The notes under the pieces: generated by a model
Database searches by the model: none
What the model saw: the letters and a program-made list of their open reading frames with translations, nothing else
What the model was told of the DNA's origin: nothing
In this document: positions 18,646 through 27,977 of the stretch, piece by piece
Layout of the letters: every line of letters begins with the position of its first letter
Numbering within the stretch: the first letter of the stretch is position 1
Made by a program: the position numbers and the translations under genes
Source of the DNA: Chlamydomonas sphaeroides
Taxonomy: Eukaryota; Chlorophyta; Chlorophyceae; Chlamydomonadales; Chlamydomonadaceae
Length of the DNA stretch: 31,424 nt
Direction of reading: 5' to 3'
Assembly (NCBI GenBank): GCA_001662425.1
Contig: BDDC01000867.1
Location: forward strand, 1-31,424

Positions 18646-21600
18646 TCGCCGGCCCGGTGCCGCCACTGCCACCGCCCTTGTCCACAGCAATCGCGGCGGC
18701 GGTGTCCGGCCGCGGCTTGGGCCGCTCGGGCGCCTCGTCGTCGCTGCTGCACGGCGACGAGCCCGCTTCCGAGGAGGAGCAGGACGACACGGATGACTCG
18801 GAGTCCTCCTGCCCCAGAGCGCCCTCGGGCAGCGACTTGTGCGCGAAAGCCGGCTGCTCCGCCGGCCGCCGCAGCGCCGTCGGGTACTCCCACCGCCGCT
18901 CCGCCGCCGGCCCGGCGGCGCCGCCGGCGCGCTGCCGCGCCGCCGCGCCGGCGATAGGCACCGCTATCGCGCCGCCGCCAGGCTCGCTGGCTGGCTCGGC
19001 GGCGGCGTCGGCGGCCGGCGGCGCGGCGGGGTAGCGGCCGCGGAGCAGCAGGCGCGGCTTGCCGCCGCTGCCGCCGGCGGGCTGCGGCGCCTCCGCCAGC
19101 TCCAAGCCGCCGGCTGTGAGGCGCAGCATGTGCTGCAGGCCTGTGGGTTGGGAGGCGGCGGCGGCGGAGGCGGCGGCGTCGGCGGCGGCGGCGCAGAGAC
19201 GCGTGGGATCCAAGGGGCAGGGAGCCACGGCCGCGGCAGGGGCTGCTGCACTGCCCAACATGCTTCAAGTGCCCTAAGAGCCTAGGCAAGTTGCATTTTG
19301 GAGCAAGCCAGGGCGCTCGACGCGCACACGCACACGCACCTGCTGGTGCGGACATGAGGTCCGCCACGCAGTCCATCACCAGCTGCGCCGCCGCCTGCAC
19401 CCGACGGCCCTGCTCCCGCACGCCGCCGCCGCCGCCGCCGCCCCGCCAGGCCAGAGCCACGTCCACCACCGTCAGCGGCAGCCCGCGCTCCGAGAACGGG
19501 CCCGAGCCGCCGCCGTAGCCGGCGGCCGGGCTCGCCGCCGCCGCGGCGGCGGCCGCCGCCGTCGGCTTGCGCCGCTGGCGTGGGCTAGCGGCGGCGGTTG
19601 CGCCGCCGCCGCTGCTGCGTGGGCTGCTAGAGATAATGGTCGCCATGACCGGGCTCATGGGAGCAGGCAGCGGCGACGACCCGGCGGCGGCCGCCGCCGC
19701 CGCGGCGGCGGTGGCGTCCGCGCCGGCGGCGGTGGCAGCCGCGGCGGCGGCGGCGGCGCCGGCGGCGACGAGCAGGCCGGAGGCGCGCGTCGAGCCGGTC
19801 TGCGGCCGTGGGGCGGCGCAGGGATGGCTCTGTCACGTGTGATGCCGCCGCTGCGGTGTGCCTCTGCCGCCAGCCGCCGGCCGCCATGGTCGCATGCCCC
19901 ACGCAACGCCGTGTGCCACCAACCCTAACGACACCAGCTCTGGTGCCCGCCTCGTAGCCCCCGCCCTCACCTGCGGCTGCAGCTGTACAAACATGGAGTC
20001 GGTGTCCCACGGGTCGAGCTGGGCCTGCGGGGAGGTGCACGACCAGCGGGCCATGGGGCCATGCGGCAAGTGAAGGCGGGCCATGTGGAGGCTGCAACAC
20101 GTGCAGTCCCCAGTCCGTCCGCATTCCACCACGCGGCAGCCCCCTCCCAAGGGCGCAGACGCAACCAGTCAGGGCCCAGGCCAGGCCCCCGGCCCACCTG
20201 GATCACAAAGGACGCGTTGTTGGCCTTGGCGGGCCTGCGCGCCAGCAAGGCAGCGGGCGCGGCGGGCGGGTGTGGGAGGCAGGGGCTGGCGCGCCGGCCA
20301 AGCAGGCGCTCAGGCAGGCGGCAGCGCGCCGCGCCACCCAAGGTGTGCTGCGGCGGCCACACCGGGCTACGCAGGGGCTCGCTTGCAGCAGGTCCCTCCC
20401 TGGCCGTGCAGGCTCCTGTCAGCTCCCGCTGGCGCGGCAACCCGCGTACCGGAGGACAGCGGCGTCTGCCGCAGCACGGGCCCCTGCCGGACCGCCTGCC
20501 CGCCCGGGCGCAGCGACGGCGGCGAGCACGGCGCTGCGGCCCCCAAGCCCCTCTTCGCCCCCGCGCACCTGAAGAAGGGCGCCTGGCCCCGCAGCGCCTC
20601 GTCCAGGTCGGTGCCGCGCTGCTCGCGGGAGCCGGGGATGAGGAAGACCTGGGGCGCGCCCGGACTCCAGGACACCTGCGGCCGGGACGGGCACGGCGGG
20701 ATGGGGGTGCCTAGGTTGACCGGCGTGAGGTGGGCCCGGCCGGCGCAAGGGGGCACGGCTGACCGGGCTGTTGTGGGTATGGATGCGATGCAGCAGTCAA
20801 GGGCAGGGCGCTCGGGCCCGTGCGGCCGGGAGGGGCACATGGGAGACGGATGGGCAAGAGGCATGGACGGGCGCGAAGGGCAGGGCCAACGCGGGGCGAT
20901 CCGATGGGCCACGCGCCCGCGACAAGTGCCGCCCGGAGGGCTTGGCGGCATGAGGGTTACGGCAGCAGGCGGTCCGCTGCGGCCAGCCCGCAGGTGTGGG
21001 CCGGAGGAGTGAGGCGTAAGAGGCAAGCGGCCGCCCGCCGGCTCTGTCCACAGGTATGCGCACCCGGCGCGGCGCGGAAGCTCGCACGTCCCGGGCTCCC
21101 TGCGGCTCGCAGCGGACGCGGACCCCCAAACGCTCTCGCCGAGCACGCGGCCCCCACCTGCTTGCGCAGCGACACCGACGGCGCCGGCGTGCCCATGACG
21201 CTCCCGGCCGCCGAGGCGGCCGCGGCGGCGTCGGCTCGCTCCTTGGGGCAGTCCCACTGCACCGTCTCGGCCGCGAAGAAGGCCGACAGGCAGGCGGGGA
21301 GGTCGAGGACCCGGCGGGCAGGCGCCGGCTGCGGCGCCGCCGCCGCCTGAGGAGGCGAGGCCGGCTCCGCGGCCGCAGCTCCGGCCTCAGCCCCGGCGTC
21401 TTCGTCTTTGTCTTCGTCGGCCCCGGCCCTGTCGTCGACGTCGGCGGGCTCCTCTGGAGACGACGCGTCAGCGGCGCTGCCGCTGGCGTCGGGTGCGGCA
21501 CCGGTCCTGTCGAGGGCGTCAGGTGCAGCGCTGGCTGTGTCGTCATCGACGCCGCCGTCGGCACGGGCGGCATGCAGCTGAGGCACCGCCCCAGCGTCGG

Positions 21601-24178
21601 CGCTGCCGCTGGCTGGCGAGGCAACCTCGGCCTCCTCCCCTGCTGCTGCTGCAACGCTGGCTGCCGCCGCGGCCGACGCCCCATCGGTCCCCGCTGCCGC
21701 CTCCGTCGCAGCCGACGCCGACGCCGACGCCTCCAGCGCCGCTGCGCTGCTGCCTTCATCGCCGCTGGATGGCACAGGCGCTGGCGCCTCTCCGTCCACG
21801 GCCGCCAGCTCCGAGGCGCCTGGCGCAGCCGCAGCCGCGATGGCGGGGGCTAGGGGGCCATCAGCCTCTGCCTCGCTGCCGCCGGCCTCGCTGTCCCCAT
21901 CGTCCGTCGCCGCCGCGGCCTCCGGCTTGTCCCCGCGTTTGGGCTTGCGGGCGGCGGCAATCTTCGCCTTTTTGGCTTCCCGGTCCAGCCTCCTCTGCTG
22001 CGCCTGCAGAAAACGACATAGGGACAGGCGGAAGGTGTCAGTTGCTAAGCTACGAAGGACAGTGTAGCACAGCCCGATCCAGCTTCCACTGCAGCGTGCG
22101 TGTAGTTGATGACTCCATCACGGCGCCGCCACCCAGAGTTGCATCACGAGGTCCACACACCAATGTGTGATGGGAACTTTTTAACAAACACACACATTTT
22201 ATGTTACCTAATCCTGAACATACACTAGTTCCCGCGCATCGCACCTTGGACACGCGCTTGTGCGGGCCGCCCTTCTCCGCGTCGCCCACCGTCTCCTCGT
22301 CGCCTTCCGAGCCCGACTCGCTGCCCTTGCTCTTGCTGCCCTTCTTGCTCTTTTTGGCTTTGTCCTTGTCCTTGTCTTGGCTCTTCTTGTCCTTGGACTT
22401 TGTGTCTTTAGAGGTTTTGGCGTCGGCGCCGGCATCGGCGGCCGCGACCGGCGCCTGCTCGGGCTCCTCATTCGCCTCCTTGCCTTTCCCCTTCTTGCTC
22501 TTCTTCCCCTTCTCCTCCCGCTCCTTCTCCTTGTCTTTTCCCTTCTTGCCCTTCTCCATGTCCTTGCCCTTCTTCCCCTTCTTGCCCCTGCCGCCGCCCT
22601 CCTCGTCGCTGCTCGCCTCGCGCCCGCCGCCGCCGCCGCGCTCCTTCTTGCCCAGCTCCGGCAGGTCGTCCGGAATCGGCAGCGACAGGTCAAAGAACAC
22701 CTCGGGCGACACCGACGAAAACCCGCACTCGGCGCACGCAATGGTCGACGCCAGCTCTCCTCCAAACAGCGTCGCGATCAGCGACACCCCCGCGGCGGCG
22801 CCAGATGCTGGCACGGCCGAGGCCGAGCTCGGTCCGGTGCAACGGTCGGGCGTGGCGGGCGGCGGCGTGAGCTCGCCGGCGCGTGGCGAGGCCGCGGAGG
22901 GCGAGGCGGCGGCGGCGGCGGGCGAGTCGCGGCCGCTCATGCGCCGCGCCATCTCGGCGGCGCGCTTCTCCTCCTCCTATACGCAGCCAGGCGACCGGGC
23001 ATGGAAGCACACCGGGCCAATGTGGGCGGGATGAGCTCAGGCGCTGACCGCGACCCAAACCGTTCCGCTGCAGGCCGACTACCATCGGCCGGCTACCAGC
23101 ACTCCCGGGCGGACCGGACACCCAGTGTCTTTGGCGGCCTGACGCAGCGCCCCCGCCGCCCCACCCCTTGCCACGGCCGCAGCCCAACGGCATCAGGTGT
23201 CCTCGCCACGCCCCCTGCTGCGGCCCCTGCTGCGGCCCCTGCTGCGGCCCCCGCTGCGGCCCCCGCTGCGGCCCCCAGCCGCAGAGCACCCCCCCCCCTA
23301 CGGAGCCCAGCTGCCGCACCTGCAGCGCATCCAGCATGAGCCGCAGCAGCTCGTGGCTGTCGTGCTGCTGCTTGCCCTGCGGTGTGTGAGCGCACGGTAT
23401 GGGGGCGGGGCGGAGCGCGACATGGCCGGCCGACCCACATGCCGGGGTGAGGGCGAGGGTGAGGGTTCTGGCCACGCCAACTTTGCCGCGTGCCAGCCGG
23501 ACTAGGCAGACAGGCTGCAGCCACAGGCAGCGGGGCAGCAGAATGCTAGCAGCACTATGGGTGGGCGGGGTATTCCCCTGGCAGTACGCTGCATGTCCAT
23601 GTGGCCATCGCTGTGAGGGCGGCGCCGGCGGGGGCCGCACCTTGAACTGCGGCGCAACGCGGCACACCGCGGACAGCAGCGCCTGCGGGTTGTAGGCCCC
23701 CTTGCTGCCGGCGCCGCTATTGCTGCTGCCCACAGCGGGGCCGCCGCGACCTGGGGGCAAGTTGGCGGAGGTGGGCAGGAGGGCGTGCGGCGGGATGCGG
23801 GCCTGCGAGCCGCGGCGCAGATCTCCTAGAATGTGCGCGGCGCCCGAGCGCAGCCGTCGCCAGGCGGATCACCGAAGGAGTGTGCGATTGGTGCTGTAGC
23901 TAGAGGTATCAATGTCGTGCGTGTGGGCTGCGCGGTCGCAACGGGCGGCTGGTCACGTCGCGGGGATGGCGCCGACAGGGACACAGGCACGGCACGCACG
24001 CACCGTTCGCGATATGGAGCGCCTGTTGCAGCGCGAGACCAAGTGGTCCTCTCCCAAGCGCTCCTGGAGCACCTCGGTTAAGGTGCGGGCACGCGAGCAG
24101 CAGCTGCAATGCCGAGTTAAAGAAACAGGTGTTTCCTAGATTGGTAAGGCCCACAGCGGGCCCCGGTTGCAGATCCAT
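16548..24178 (-). CDS. Ubiquitin-specific protease, USP16/USP45 (plant UBP1/2) type
   Basis: Thirteen exons in minus order: 24178-24004, 23825-23641, 23376-23320, 22976-22245, 22003-21158, 20675-20569, 20234-20198, 20024-19971, 19829-19340, 19245-17528, 17366-16989, 16851-16780, 16643-16548. They give 1,648 aa with all phases closing. Cys box GLTNLGNTCFFNSALQLL puts the nucleophile at Cys18; GKQQHDSHELLRLMLDAL is the QQDS-like box; LFGGEL and CAEC (220/223) begin the finger region. LLLHLKRF is at about 1447-1453; the His box HSGQMRFGHYVAYVRR has catalytic His1592; QWYYISDTQ then AQAYILLYAR closes the domain. The ISD motif places Ser1614 at the usual Asp/Asn position, as I recall for USP16/USP45. 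It should remove ubiquitin from substrates, in animals H2A among others. Inserts: a Lys/Glu/Asp-rich block (248-383), an Ala/Asp/Glu-rich block (about 400-610), and about 550 low-complexity residues with 16 consecutive His (1169-1184) before the His box. The usual second Cys pair of the finger is reduced to one Cys (635). No N-terminal ZnF-UBP is seen. The ATG at 24176-24178 is used; an in-frame ATG at 24292 would add 38 aa. The exon 10 start may be 19242 (NAGNAG). Confidence 0.9.
18377..18424 (-). repeat. Sixteen-His coding run in the protease
   Basis: Sixteen consecutive His codons, mixed CAC and CAT, occur in exon 10 (residues 1169-1184). The CAT interruptions suggest the tract is not purely a fresh slippage product. 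Confidence 0.95.
18605..18645 (-). repeat. Poly-Gly (GGC)n coding run in the protease
   Basis: A GCC/GGC trinucleotide array encodes about 13 consecutive Gly in the low-complexity insert of exon 10. Several further GCC arrays in exons 9 and 10 encode poly-Ala. Confidence 0.9.
23211..23278. repeat. 12-bp minisatellite in protease intron 3
   Basis: Five to six copies of a 12-bp unit (CTGCTGCGGCCC and CCGCTGCGGCCC) lie in the intron between the QQDS-box exon (23320-23376) and the exon starting at 22976. Confidence 0.9.
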
Positions 24179-24950
24179 GTCTCGTGTAGCAACGCCCGAC
24201 CGCTCCGCGGGACGTGTGTCAGGGCATGCCGTGTCGGATGGCTTCGGAGACGTGCAGCCGCATACGTACACACGTCTACATATGTTTGCCACCGTATTTC
24301 ATGAGCATTGACTTCGGTGCGTAGCCGTCGGCCCTTGTCCGGAGCCTGGAACAGGCCCACACGTACCCTGGCTGACCCGCGCTAGTCCGCCGTCAGGCCA
24401 TGTCAGGCAGGCGGGCGCAGGAGGGCGAGGGTTGATACCTTGCCCTCACACGGAGAGTCAGGCGTATAATAACCTGTCCAAATAATAACAATGGAGCGGT
24501 GGGTTGCAGTGTGCCAACACTTGCCACCATCGCCGCGTTGACATGTGGCTGCGCATCCAGGGGCGCATCCGTGCACAACCAGCCTTCCAGGCTGCTGGAT
24601 GCGACATCCTTGTAGTCGCTCAATGCTAAAATGTAATCAAGAGCTTTGTGGAGCGGTTGGCCGGGTGGGCGGAGGCTGGTTTGGGGGAGGCGGGGCCGGT
24701 GTGGGGAAAGCACGGGAAAGCGAGGGCGGTCGTGCGGGTTATGCGTTGTACCAAACAGCAAAGCACGCACGGAGCTGCAACTCGCTGCAAGCTTTCTACG
24801 AAAATACATCAAGTAGCTGGCTCTGCATTCTCAACGACAGCAGAACCACAGCGGAAAACAACACTGACAGCGCACATGTAGCCTAATTGCGTCCCAGCTT
24901 GGCCGCTTGCATCACAACACTCCTGAGCCTCAGTAAAACATGCAATTACG
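24179..24950. promoter_or_regulatory. Divergent promoter region, protease and SAYSvFN genes
   Basis: The two start codons point away from each other across 772 bp. The middle is clearly lower in GC than the genes, with an AT-rich patch at about 24464-24491 (TATAATAACC, AATAATAAC) that could serve as a core element in either direction. No specific factor site was recognised. A minus-strand open frame at 24393-24812 lies inside and is listed separately. Confidence 0.6.
24393..24812 (-). CDS. Orphan ORF in the divergent promoter region
   Basis: A 139-codon minus-strand frame whose middle reads like protein (KALDYILALSDYKDVASSSL, then EGWLCTDAPLDAQ). Unlike neighbouring exons it uses many A/T-ending codons. 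No family is recognised. It may be a decayed or transferred gene, an unjoined 5' exon of the protease gene, or chance in a lower-GC stretch. No splice sites were found that would link it in frame to the Cys-box exon. Confidence 0.15.
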   Translation of the reverse strand: MMYFRRKLAASCSSVRALLFGTTHNPHDRPRFPVLSPHRPRLPQTSLRPPGQPLHKALDYILALSDYKDVASSSLEGWLCTDAPLDAQPHVNAAMVASVGTLQPTAPLLLFGQVIIRLTLRVRARYQPSPSCARLPDMA

Positions 24951-26355
24951 ATGACAGAGGTCAGCGTTACCCTGCAGTTCATCGCGGGGCCCCGGCACAC
25001 GACGCTACTCCCAGCCAAGTGCTCGGTACGACGAGCTGTGCGTTGGCGTTCGCCGTCTGGTGCCCAATAGCCGGCCTGCAGCAGCATCTGCACTCCGTTC
25101 CGGATGGCGATGCGGATGGACCTCTCCCCTCCCCACTACAGGTCGCCGATGTGCTCGCGGCCGCGGAGAAGGCCTTCGGGGCCGTCACCACCGGCGGCAT
25201 CAAAGTGGTGTTGAGGGGCCAGGCTCTGGCGGTGGAGCAGCCGGGCGCCACCGTGACGCTCAAGGAGGGAGGTGCGCCCGCTTCACTCCCTGCCGCATCG
25301 ACCCCTTGCCGCATCTGCTCACCCTGCCTCTGTCAACATCTGTCAGCCATTACCTCATTCCTTCCTCCACCTTGTGCCTGCCCCGCAGACTGCATGCTGG
25401 TAGCCCCGCAGCGCAAAGCGCCCTCGGCAGAGATGGTGGCAACGGTCACGAAGGCCGGCGGCCGCACCGCGCCGGCCGACGGCGAGGACGACGAAACCAT
25501 AGCCCTGCCAGCAGGTGCGTTGGCAGTAAGGGGTCAGAGGCCCTATAGTCAGAGGCCCTATAGCCAGAGGCCCTATAGCCAGAGGCCCTATAGCCAGAGG
25601 CCCTATAGCCAGAGGCCCTGTAGCCAGAGGCCCTATAGCCAGAGGCCCTATAGCCAGAGGCCCTATAGCCAGAGGCCCTATAGCCAGAGGCCCTTTTGCA
25701 GAGGCCCTATGGCAGACCCAAGTTTCTGGGCAACGGGCACGCGCATACGTGACCGCGCTGATAGCCGGAGCAACGCTGGAGTCCGCGCCGGCAGCCGCGC
25801 CAACATGCGTTCGTGGGCCCTGGCCGTATGTGCATATGTGTCATGTCGCTGAGCTGCGGCCCGACGATAGGCAGGGCTGTCAAAGGCGGTGGTCGAAGGC
25901 GGCTCTCACCGCGCCGCAGGCTGTGCTTTGCACCGCACTCCCCACAACCCAATGCTCACCCCACCCTCCTCCCCCACACCCACCGCCCTCTCCCCCGCAC
26001 CCACTGCCTTCTCCCCCGCGCCGCAGACTCGCCCGCGTGGGAGGTGGCCATCGTGGAGGCGCTCCGCCGGCGCCGCTGCCCGGATACGCTGCTGGAGTGG
26101 GTGGTGCTGCTCCGCCCGCGCCGCCTGCTGCTGTTCGCGGGCTTCCTGGTGGGCTGCGTGGTGTCGGCCCGCCTCAGCCTGGGGCCCGTGTTCATCCTGG
26201 TGTCGGGCATCGCTGCCATCTTTGCCAACCTGGGCACGCGGGGCGCGGGCGAGATGTCGGCGTACTCCATCTTCAATCGGGGCGTGCGGCGGCTGCCGGG
26301 GCAGCTGGACGCGGACGAGGTGGACAGGCAGATGCGGCAGGGGCAGATGGGGTAG
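24951..26355 (+). CDS. Ubiquitin-like, two-TM, SAYSvFN-domain protein
   Basis: Four exons, 24951-25025, 25142-25271, 25389-25514 and 26027-26355, give 219 aa with matching phases. Residues 1 to about 85 look like a ubiquitin fold: MTEVSVTLQFIAGP, then IKVVLRGQAL and LKEGDCMLVAP. A short acidic linker follows. Two hydrophobic segments (about 144-160 LLLFAGFLVGCVV; about 163-179 VFILVSGIAAIFANL) precede the signature GEMSAYSIFNRGVRRLPGQL (SAYSIFN, 188-194), which ends the family's only named domain. Animal SAYSD1 sits in the ER membrane and has been linked to quality control of UFM1-modified, stalled ER ribosomes; plant relatives carry the same N-terminal ubiquitin-like part. ER location and a related role here are inference. 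ATG 24951 is chosen because it begins the beta-strand of the fold. Intron 3 carries a 15-bp repeat that stays in frame. Confidence 0.9.
25535..25713 (+). repeat. 15-bp tandem repeat in SAYSvFN intron 3
   Basis: Ten full copies of CAGAGGCCCTATAGC (the first ending in T, one with TGT for TAT) and two degenerate copies follow the exon 3 donor by 20 nt. The period is five codons; in the frame of exon 3 each unit reads QRPYS, and the frame stays open to TGA at 25850-25852. Confidence 0.97.
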
Positions 26356-26549
26356 GGCTGGGGCAGGGTGGGGAAAGGGGCGTGTGCGCGAAGGGGAGAG
26401 GGGGTGTGGCGTGGAGGCAGGAGGGGCGTTTGCGGTAGGTGGTGAGGGTGGCGCTCGGAGCAGGGCGCCGGCGAGAGCGAGAGCAAGAGGGGGCATGGTG
26501 CGGTGCGCTCGAGTCGTGTCGTCTCGACGGGGGGAAGGGGCCGTTGTGT

Positions 26550-26580
26550 CAGGTACCCTCCCATGATTTCCACGCGGGTT
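26550..26580 (+). repeat. 31-bp dispersed repeat, copy 1
   Basis: CAGGTACCCTCCCATGATTT plus 11 more bases matches 25 of 31 positions of the copy at 27870-27900 in the same orientation. Weak similarity continues upstream (CGTTG/GGTTG). Confidence 0.6.
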
Positions 26581-27869
26581 CCAAAGTTAGAGGTAGGGGC
26601 GGTGATGGCGAGTGCGTGCGGGACTGTGAGGAGAGGAGCGAGGAGCGAGAGGGGACGCTTGTCCGGGGGTGCAGTGATGATAGATGCGAGACTGGGTGCG
26701 TGTGAATGGGGTTATGCAGCCAGTTATCACGACACACTTTGTGCCTGCGCGTGCGTGGCGCAGTACGGCATGAGCCATGCCGACGGCGCTGCGAGCGGCT
26801 GTCCGGACTCCGTCCTGGCACCTGCGTGCGACCGCAGTGCGCTGGCTGGTGCCATGGAGATGGGGGTGTCCCCTAGGAGCAGGAAGGCAGTTGCTGCCTG
26901 GGAGTGCAGCGCGCGATGGGCAGCCGGCCCTCCGGTCCGTGCTGTGCTGCAGACACACTGCGTCATGAGCTCGTGACATGGTGCCGTTAGCTCCGGCTGA
27001 GTTCCGGCGCTTCCGGTGGAGGGGAGGGGCAACGCAGTGGGAGTGAGCTACGACTGCATTTGGCCCAGCCGTTGTGCGGCGTCCTGCGGGCATGTACGGC
27101 ACCGGCAGCGATGTTGCGTACCGATGCGAGCGTAATGTCCCAGGCCCAACTATCTTACAGGCCCACCCACCTGAGTCCAAACTCCCTGTGCATTACTGTT
27201 GGTAAAGAGCATAGCCCAGCGCCTTTGACCTACCTTGGCTATCTACGATGGCCCGCTGTCACTGCGCTGGCTGCCGCCGCGAGTCCCCCTTGCGGGCCCC
27301 TCTTGCAGAGGTCTGGCTGGGATGACTCGCCTCCCGTACGTGTCACGAGCTCACGACACAATGCCCAGCACCCATCCACGCAAGCACGCATGCCCTACAC
27401 TGCCCTACATATTTGCCTGCGTCATGCCAGCTGGCCCGCCTGCATGCGTATGGTCGCGAACTCAGCGCGCTCCGTGCACATGTGCATCCCGCGGCAGCCG
27501 CAGTCCGCCATAAGCGAGAAACCGCTCCGCTGCGTCAGAACCCGTGCGTGAGGAAGCCGGCCCCGGCCATGTATGTGTGGACGAGCGCTGCTTGATTGCA
27601 GCCGGGCGCCGCATCGCGTCCGTGGTCATCCCTCTCGCTACAGCCATCTCTCTGATCTGCATTGCTAGCCAGCACCCGCACTATCCTCGCACTTCACGTG
27701 GGTCACACAACTCGAGCTCCCGCCCACTAACAATCCAAGTCGCAGCAGGCCGGCCCCGCCTGCCACGGCGCCCTCAGGTCCTTGAGCTCCCACGGCGCCC
27801 CGCTCCGTCCAGCCCAGCCACACACGCACCACTACGTCCACCCCAACCTGCCAGAACTGGCGGTTGCCT

Positions 27870-27900
27870 CAGGTACCTTCCTCTGACTTCCACGCTGGTC
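27870..27900 (+). repeat. 31-bp dispersed repeat, copy 2
   Basis: CAGGTACCTTCCTCTGACTT plus 11 more bases, 1,320 bp from copy 1 and about 80 bp beyond the stop codon of the LRR gene, so it would fall in that gene's 3' UTR. Confidence 0.6.
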
Positions 27901-27977
27901 AGTAGATTGACACCCTAACCACCCTTCCACGCGTGACCGGCTCACCAGCATACTGCACCCGTCACAGGCCCACTCGC

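Larger units (their letters stand above)
26356..27977. other. Tail-to-tail intergenic region (SAYSvFN and LRR genes)
   Basis: The first 350 bp are strongly G-rich on the plus strand, as in a 3' UTR. No TGTAA follows the SAYSvFN stop. Open frames such as 27060-27551 have no coding bias or motifs. A 31-bp sequence occurs at both ends of the region (26550 and 27870). No gene or RNA was recognised. Confidence 0.7.

Noticed and set aside
18531..19658. 375-codon minus-strand open frame continuing past the exon 9 donor
   Set aside because: Only its first part (to 19340) is exon 9 of the protease. Beyond the donor it is an out-of-frame reading of exon 10, dominated by Arg runs.
25739..26566. Overlapping long frames around the last SAYSvFN exon
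   Set aside because: Shadows of the real exon at 26027-26355, which alone carries the SAYSIFN motif and the two membrane segments.
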